Source of the DNA: Cricetomys ansorgei
Taxonomy: Eukaryota; Chordata; Mammalia; Rodentia; Nesomyidae
Direction: 5' to 3'
Length of the DNA stretch: 64,000 bases
Assembly: GCA_026225945.1 (NCBI GenBank)
Contig: JAMJFZ010001258.1
Coordinates: 8,346,001 to 8,410,000, forward strand
This document shows positions 58,591-64,000 of this stretch, piece by piece. Both the position numbers and the translations under genes were made by a program. Position 1 is the first letter of the stretch. Each line of letters starts with the position of its first letter. Under the pieces are notes generated by a model that worked only from the letters and a program-made list of their open reading frames with translations, was not told the origin of the DNA and made no database searches.

Positions 58591-58954
58591 TAAGAAATCA
58601 AAATAAACCAAGTGCGTACAAATTATACATTTAAATATTCTTATATTTTTCATCATTGCTTCTGGTCACCAAGAGCCAGAGCTAGATGTGTCTACTGTCA
58701 GAATTCTACATTGCTTCCTATAATGATTCCTGGGTGGCCAAGTGCAGAGCCAAATTTTATGAACTAAAAGATGATTTCCACCCTGTCCTTTCGTACAGCA
58801 TCAAGTCATCTACAGAATCTTTATTGTTTTATGTTCCATTACATTATTCATTTAGTTCTCTGTCACATTTAGAGGTTGTTGTTTTGTAGGCCTGTGTGGC
58901 CTTTGAGATTGGCTTCAATTTTTCCCATTATTTGTCTTTCAAGACTTAAAATAA

Positions 58955-59054
58955 GCTGGGTATGGTGATGGTCACCTTTGTCCCAGCACTCTGAAGGCAG
59001 AGGCATAGGTAATCCAAGGCCATCCAGACTTACATAGTGAGATCCTGTCTCAAA
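58955..59054 (+). repeat. Proto-B1 (PB1-like) SINE, plus strand
   Basis: gctgggtatggtgatggtca, cctttgtcccagcactctga, aggcagaggcataggtaatc and tacatagtgagatcctgtct are B1/PB1 landmarks. At about 100 bp it lacks the internal duplication of classical B1, suggesting an early proto-B1. Confidence 0.82.
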
Positions 59055-59140
59055 AGAAGAAAGAGAGAAAGAAAGAAACAAAGAAAGAAGAAAGACGAGA
59101 GAGAGAGAGAAAGGAAAGAAGAAAGAAAATAAAAACCAAA
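59055..59140 (+). repeat. (GAAA)n/(GA)n purine tail
   Basis: A purine tract directly following the SINE body. It is an expanded and mutated A-rich tail. Confidence 0.9.
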
Positions 59141-62100
59141 CAAGATATTTTCTTGAAAGTCTGATAGTTTCCTGGGATAATCTTTGGCAAATCTTAGAGG
59201 AGAAAATAAATAAAAAAGAAAAAAGAGAAGAAAAAAGGCATTAAAATATTATGTTGATTACAGTAAGCCTCTAATTGCTATGACTCCAGTGTACAATTCT
59301 TAAAGAAGAATTTTCTGGGTTTTTTTCCATAAAATAATAGCTTATTTCATTCCCATGATTTTTATCACATGGTTAGTGTTGATCAGAGCTGTATAAGGCC
59401 CTAGAAAACCTGTTCGGTGATTAAGTTTCTGTTGTTACATGAAGTCGTTGACTCAAGCAGCCTATAGTGATACATGAGAAAGTTGAGAGTACTTGACTGG
59501 TCATCATCAAAAGTTCATATCTATATAGGATAAGCAGTTACAATACGATAACTCCGTAAGATAAGTTTAATATAAGGCATTTTAATCAAGGTAAGTTGAC
59601 TTGTACTCCAGTCACGCATCAACACCCTCTCTTAGTGACTAAGTATGGCAGACACATCACACAATATGCAGGAACAGCTTCTCTCTTGGAAGTCCTCCTC
59701 CAGCCGGTGACTGGAAAACTCAGGCTCATGCCATGCTAAGAAACTATCTTCTTCAACTGAGGTCCTAAAAGTTGACAGCTACTCCAAGGCCAGAAGTCAG
59801 CCAACGGGGCCCACGTTTAGTTTTTCTGTTTTCCCTGAGAAAATAAAATAAAATGTATTTTTTTATGAACATGTAATGTTGCCTCTGCCAATAAGCCATT
59901 GACTGGAAGAAGATTTCTTTATGATTAGAACATTCCTTGTGCTGGCTACTACTTCTTGGAGTAGGAATGGAAGACATGTAACGTGTAATCTTTGTATATC
60001 TCTCCCAAATAACTACAAATAAAAGATGGAAAAAAGAAAAAAAAATTACAATGCACTATGATTAGTCTCTGTGTCTGACTACATTTCGTCCATTTTGAAG
60101 GGGTGATCATCAAGCCATCTCCCCACTGTTCAGCTGTAACATAAGGCTCTGTGCTCCAAGTGGGATGTGGCTGTTTCCAGTTAGTACATAAAATCGGGCG
60201 TTAGGATTTTGAGCTGTTCTTAAGTCAATCATCTCCATCTGTTTAAGAGTATTACTAAAGTCTATCTTCATTTTTAAATCATGATTTCTATTTGTGGAAA
60301 TAATGATTCATTTACTTCTTATCTACTGCTACACTCATCCTAAAACATATGGCTAGAAAGCCAAAGATCGTGTCAGAGGCTTGCAGGGTTTGTATGACAT
60401 TTATCAGAGTCGATGTCAAGGTGTCGCAAACAAGGAGGCCTCCTTTATGGCAACCCAGAGAGATGGGCTGGCAATGCCCAAGAGGAATGCCATTACTCTC
60501 TCTCCAAATACTTTCTTCTTGATTTCACATTTCATGGGTCAGTTTGCACATTACATGTTTTGTGTCACTATCGAGGCCACAAAAATAGATTCCTCAAACT
60601 TACATTGAATACTTCATCTTGTTAACCTCAAGTCCGACTGCATTTTCTGGATGCTTCTCCCATGCCTCTAGGTATTCTATGATGTTCCTTTAGGTCTAAT
60701 AATTTAAATGTTCCACTCTTGCTGGCCACAATCATTCTTCATTCTTAGTGGAGCTTCTTTGTTTTCTAACATGTGTTAAATTTTAAGGTAAATGATAGTT
60801 AATCAATTGAACGGGAGGAAAAGAGGACCAAGTAAGATTCTTGTTTCCTAACAGGGAAAATGATCTGTCTAATGAGAAGAATAATTTAATTACCGTTTCC
60901 TTCATCTTCATATGGATGTTTGGAGGCATCTTGATGATGTCAACAAAAGGTCTCTGTCTGCCCCACAGATTCTCCAGACTGCCGAGGTGGAGTACTTTGC
61001 CTCATAAAAGCAGATTCTATGCATAAGGCATACCCATCATTGAAGGCCTATCTGTAATCAAAGACCCGACTCTCCCATAATTAGAATCCTAGAAAGAAAA
61101 ACCAAGAAGCATTTCTTTAAATTGTTAAAGACAGTTTGGCTTTCTTCCTTGTGTGTCTTAGGGAAGGGAATCACACTTGCAAACTGCTTAGAGCCCCATC
61201 CCAGGGTTCTGGCATTACTTTGTCTAAATGCATCAGGTTCCAGAAATACCTGGGAGTTCAAAATTCCAGGGAGAGTATTTGTCTTGGGATGGAAAAACTC
61301 TCTGACATAATTGTGCTCCACAGCCCTCTGTAACTTTAGGGTCTACAGACTCTGTGGCTTCTGTGGTAGGAAGGCTGCCATGTCATCTAAAATTGTCCTC
61401 TGCTTGTTGATCCTCTGTCAACAAGGGTTGATCTCTCTTTCAGATTTCACCTGGAATACCTCTTTAATAATCTCATACAACTCACTGTTTTTGTGTCTGC
61501 TTCCTGGGAAACCCAAACAAAGACAGCTATTTGGTCTCAATCTAAACGTGGGGCCATCAAGGAGGCAGTTATGATGAAAAGTATTATGGGCTACTAATGG
61601 AACACGTCTTATGGAGAAACATTAGCGATTGTTTCCATATGTTAATTTGGCTTCCTAATTACTCTAATTTTATTCAGTTAATCACTCAGTCCCTGAAAGA
61701 AAACTCGATATTTTCCCTAAGTGGCTAGAAACAGCAGTGATATGAGCATACCCATCGGTGGGGGAGAAAAACAATGAGCTTTTCATTGCATCCTCGAAAT
61801 TTTCCTAGAAGTAATGAAATACATCTCGAGATTAGGTCATTTGTAAATATGTGCATCATTTCAGAACCAAAATACAATCCCTTCAGGGAGTAAACTTACT
61901 CTGTGAATATTTTTCATAACCAAGTGTTATATTGGATGGGGAAATTTGAGGACTGGATTGGTGTGATACACTAAGCCTTCAATCATGAATATTCCATACA
62001 ATAATGATAAAACCAGCCAATGCTTTTAGTGAGTTTGGAAAACTGCACTTGAAATTAATCTAGGAGAATTATAGAATCCAAAATATTCATCAATAAAAAA

Positions 62101-62757
62101 AATGTAGCAATTACTAAGATTAATTGTAGAAGGGAGATGTCTTCTAGGCTGAGAAATCATCACTTGTACCCAGTTTGTTTTATTGGTTGTTTGGTGTGAG
62201 ATGTAAATTTTAGAATAAATCACTGGGGAAAAGGTATAAAATCTCAGAAATTTGAAAGCATGTTCCTCTGTTTCCTACAATTGATGTAGGTTATACATGC
62301 TGCTTCTAAATCTCTTTTTCTTATCCCCTCTCTCTGGCTTACTTTCTTTATGTTTGAGGACCTATCAGGTTTATAGACCAGTTCACTTCATTCCTCTCTT
62401 ATCTATATCCAATGCTCAAAGTGTTATCTGCACACCAACCTTCCCCCTATTAGCTACTTCACCTTTATTTAATGCATTTATTCCTTTTTTCTTAGTGACA
62501 TATTAGTCTACCCATTTTCTGAAATGAACACTGACATGTCTTATGTTATTCATTGAATAAGAACTATCACAAAATGTACATGGAAACAACATAGGGAAGT
62601 CATGTGATGTAGATCAATCCACAAAGAGAACATTTCTGAGCACAAAAATGTGTTTTACTACTGAAACTATGAAGGAGAGAGACCAAAATTGATTCTAAAT
62701 TTACTTATATTTAGTGAAAAAGTGAATTTAGCATTTTGCAAAAGGCTCTGTTGAAAA
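59141..62757. other. Unique non-coding sequence
   Basis: About 3.6 kb with no named repeat. Open frames of 60-87 codons at 60381-60625 and 61058-61574 overlap on both strands, with no domain and no splice context. 61620-61980 is AT-rich with TAATT and ATTA cores (ctaattactctaattttatt near 61655). The end of a degraded LTR may lie near 61500-61530 (gcttcctgggaaacccaaac), but it is too short to call. Confidence 0.45.
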
Positions 62758-62836
62758 CACACAGACACACGCATCATGCAACATACATGCACACACACAG
62801 ACACAAACACAGGCACACAAACACAGACACACACCT
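62758..62836. repeat. Imperfect CA-rich tract
   Basis: ACAC sequence with many G and T interruptions (cacagacaca-type units), about 80 bp. Confidence 0.85.
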
Positions 62837-63124
62837 AACAGCTCACTCTTTTAGCAAAAGAAATACTATGGAAACTGGTTTGCCTGGATGCGAGAGCACT
62901 GACGTGATATAAGTTGTTAATGAAGCACCTGAAGCTTGCAAGGCCACAGACCAGTATTTACTGGGTTAGAGCACCCAGATGATGGAACAAGACCTTTACA
63001 GAAATAACTAGTGTAAAATTTGAATCAGAAGTGAAAATCAGAAGTGAAATAAGAGGGACAGAGACTATCCATGGTTTTGTAAAGCAAATTGTGTGTGATG
63101 CCTTTTAAATCACCTGGGTGATTC
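62837..63124. other. Unique non-coding sequence
   Basis: Short stretch without a recognised repeat or gene. Confidence 0.4.
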
Positions 63125-63127
63125 TTG

Positions 63128-63163
63128 AAATATTTATTTATTTATTTATTTATTTATTTATTT
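63128..63163. repeat. (TTTA)n microsatellite, 9 units
   Basis: A pure tetranucleotide tract. It abuts a minus-strand SINE and is probably the complement of its expanded A-rich tail. Confidence 0.95.
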
Positions 63164-63348
63164 GATGGGTGTATGTGTGTCGGCATGTGCATGCCAAGCT
63201 TCATAGGCAGAGGTTAGGAGACAACTTTTGGGAGCCAGTTCTCTCCTTTTACCAGGTGGACACTAGCTATTGAATGTAGGTTACAAGACTTGAAGCGAAC
63301 TCACTGAAGAGCTTGCTACTCAGTACTCACTGAGCCATTTCCTGGCTT
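63164..63348 (-). repeat. B3-like SINE, minus strand
   Basis: gcagaggttaggagacaact, tttgggagccagttctctcc with ttttaccaggtggac, and the head complement cagtactcactgagccattt with cctggctt fit the common reverse B2-superfamily form with an agttctctccttttacca body. Confidence 0.8.
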
Positions 63349-64000
63349 TACCTGAATACTCTCGAAACTTGTGTCAGTGTTCTGCACATTGAATGATTGA
63401 ACTCTTTGGTACCAGGCTCAATAATAGCTGATGCTTTGCTAAGAGCGTCAAAGTTGTCTTCAGGATCAGTTTTCTCCTTTGCTTTATTACTTACTGTTTA
63501 AGAGTTGTCTCTTGTAATTGTGAGGGAAGGCAATTATAAAACCCGGCAGAGAAACCACACAAGCTGGAGAGAAAGGGAAGAGTTCAGAGTTGATGACCTA
63601 ACAACAATATTGTCTGCAGAAAGGTTTGTCTTTCTGCTTGGAGATCAGCCTTTAGTTCTAATCAGGCTTTCAGTTGACTAGATGGGGTTTACTCTTAATG
63701 ATGAAGGGCCATTTGCTTTTTTTCAAGATTCACTGATTTAAATGTAAATATTATCTCAATGTACCTTCTTGTAAGTATCCAGAATAACACTTGGCTATGT
63801 AGCTAGTTTCTATAAAGGAGGAAAGTTTACACATAAAATTAACTATGACAGGCTGTAGCTAAATCTGACTGGGGCCCACATAGGGGCCCATCCTCTAGAT
63901 GAAGATCTACAGGCAATTAATAATTACTAATAGAAAGAAAACTAATCTTCACCATGGATGAGCCCTCTAATTGACTATTTAATGCCAAGTGTCCAGCTCT
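63349..64000. other. Unique non-coding sequence
   Basis: No recognised repeat or gene up to the window end. Confidence 0.45.

Noticed and set aside
61500..61530. Possible LTR end (gcttcctgggaaacccaaac)
   Set aside because: Only one short block fits and no matching 5' part was found upstream.
1..64000. tRNA, snRNA or 5S rRNA genes
   Set aside because: Scanning by eye for tRNA arms, U6 and 5S signature blocks found only SINE heads derived from tRNA. No standalone RNA gene could be supported.

Overview
The window looks like non-coding DNA from a muroid rodent (mouse, rat or hamster type). The evidence is its SINEs of the B1, B2 and B3 families, Lx-type L1 3' ends, MT/ORR1-type MaLR LTRs, and abundant long (TG)n/(CA)n and (TTTC)n microsatellites, set in AT-rich, CpG-poor sequence. 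The exact genus cannot be fixed: almost every SINE and L1 piece is clearly diverged, no obvious ID element was seen, and no intact young mouse- or rat-type L1 was seen. All family names come from remembered consensus features; no alignment or database search was run.

No protein-coding gene, exon, tRNA, snRNA, rRNA or CpG island could be supported. The longest open frames fall in microsatellites (pyrimidine tracts at 34.85-35.56 kb, TG/GA tracts), in old LTRs, or in unremarkable sequence without recognisable domains. The best reading is a gene desert or a large intron. 'Features' is therefore a repeat annotation plus statements about the unique stretches.

Layout. 0-12 kb: mostly unique, with a B2, B3 elements, a diverged inverted repeat (about 3.0 and 3.75 kb), an MT2-like LTR, L1 3'-UTR scraps, a pure A59 run and an old MIR. 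12-26 kb: MaLR-type LTRs on both strands, a B2, a B1, a 0.9 kb L1 3' end, and old mammalian-wide L2/MIR copies. 26-34 kb: an AT-rich unique block that could be a conserved non-coding element, two L1 3' ends in opposite orientations, MIRs and a cluster of MaLR-type LTRs. 34.8-36.5 kb: two very long pyrimidine tracts and a TG-rich minisatellite. 38-46 kb: proto-B1-like SINEs, a 1.4 kb decayed L1 ORF2 piece on the minus strand, and a rodent ERV LTR sitting inside a B2. 47-60 kb: ancient L1M remnants, LTRs, and a small remnant of an ERV2/betaretrovirus-like provirus whose LTR is of the same family as the one in the B2. 60-64 kb: mostly unique, ending with a (TTTA)n tract and a B3-like SINE.

No new gene system was found. 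The most useful leads are the inverted repeat at 3 kb, the ERV2 remnant with its Lys-tRNA-type primer site, the paired LTRs that allow relative dating, the long triplex-prone pyrimidine tracts, and a few unique AT-rich blocks worth a conservation check.
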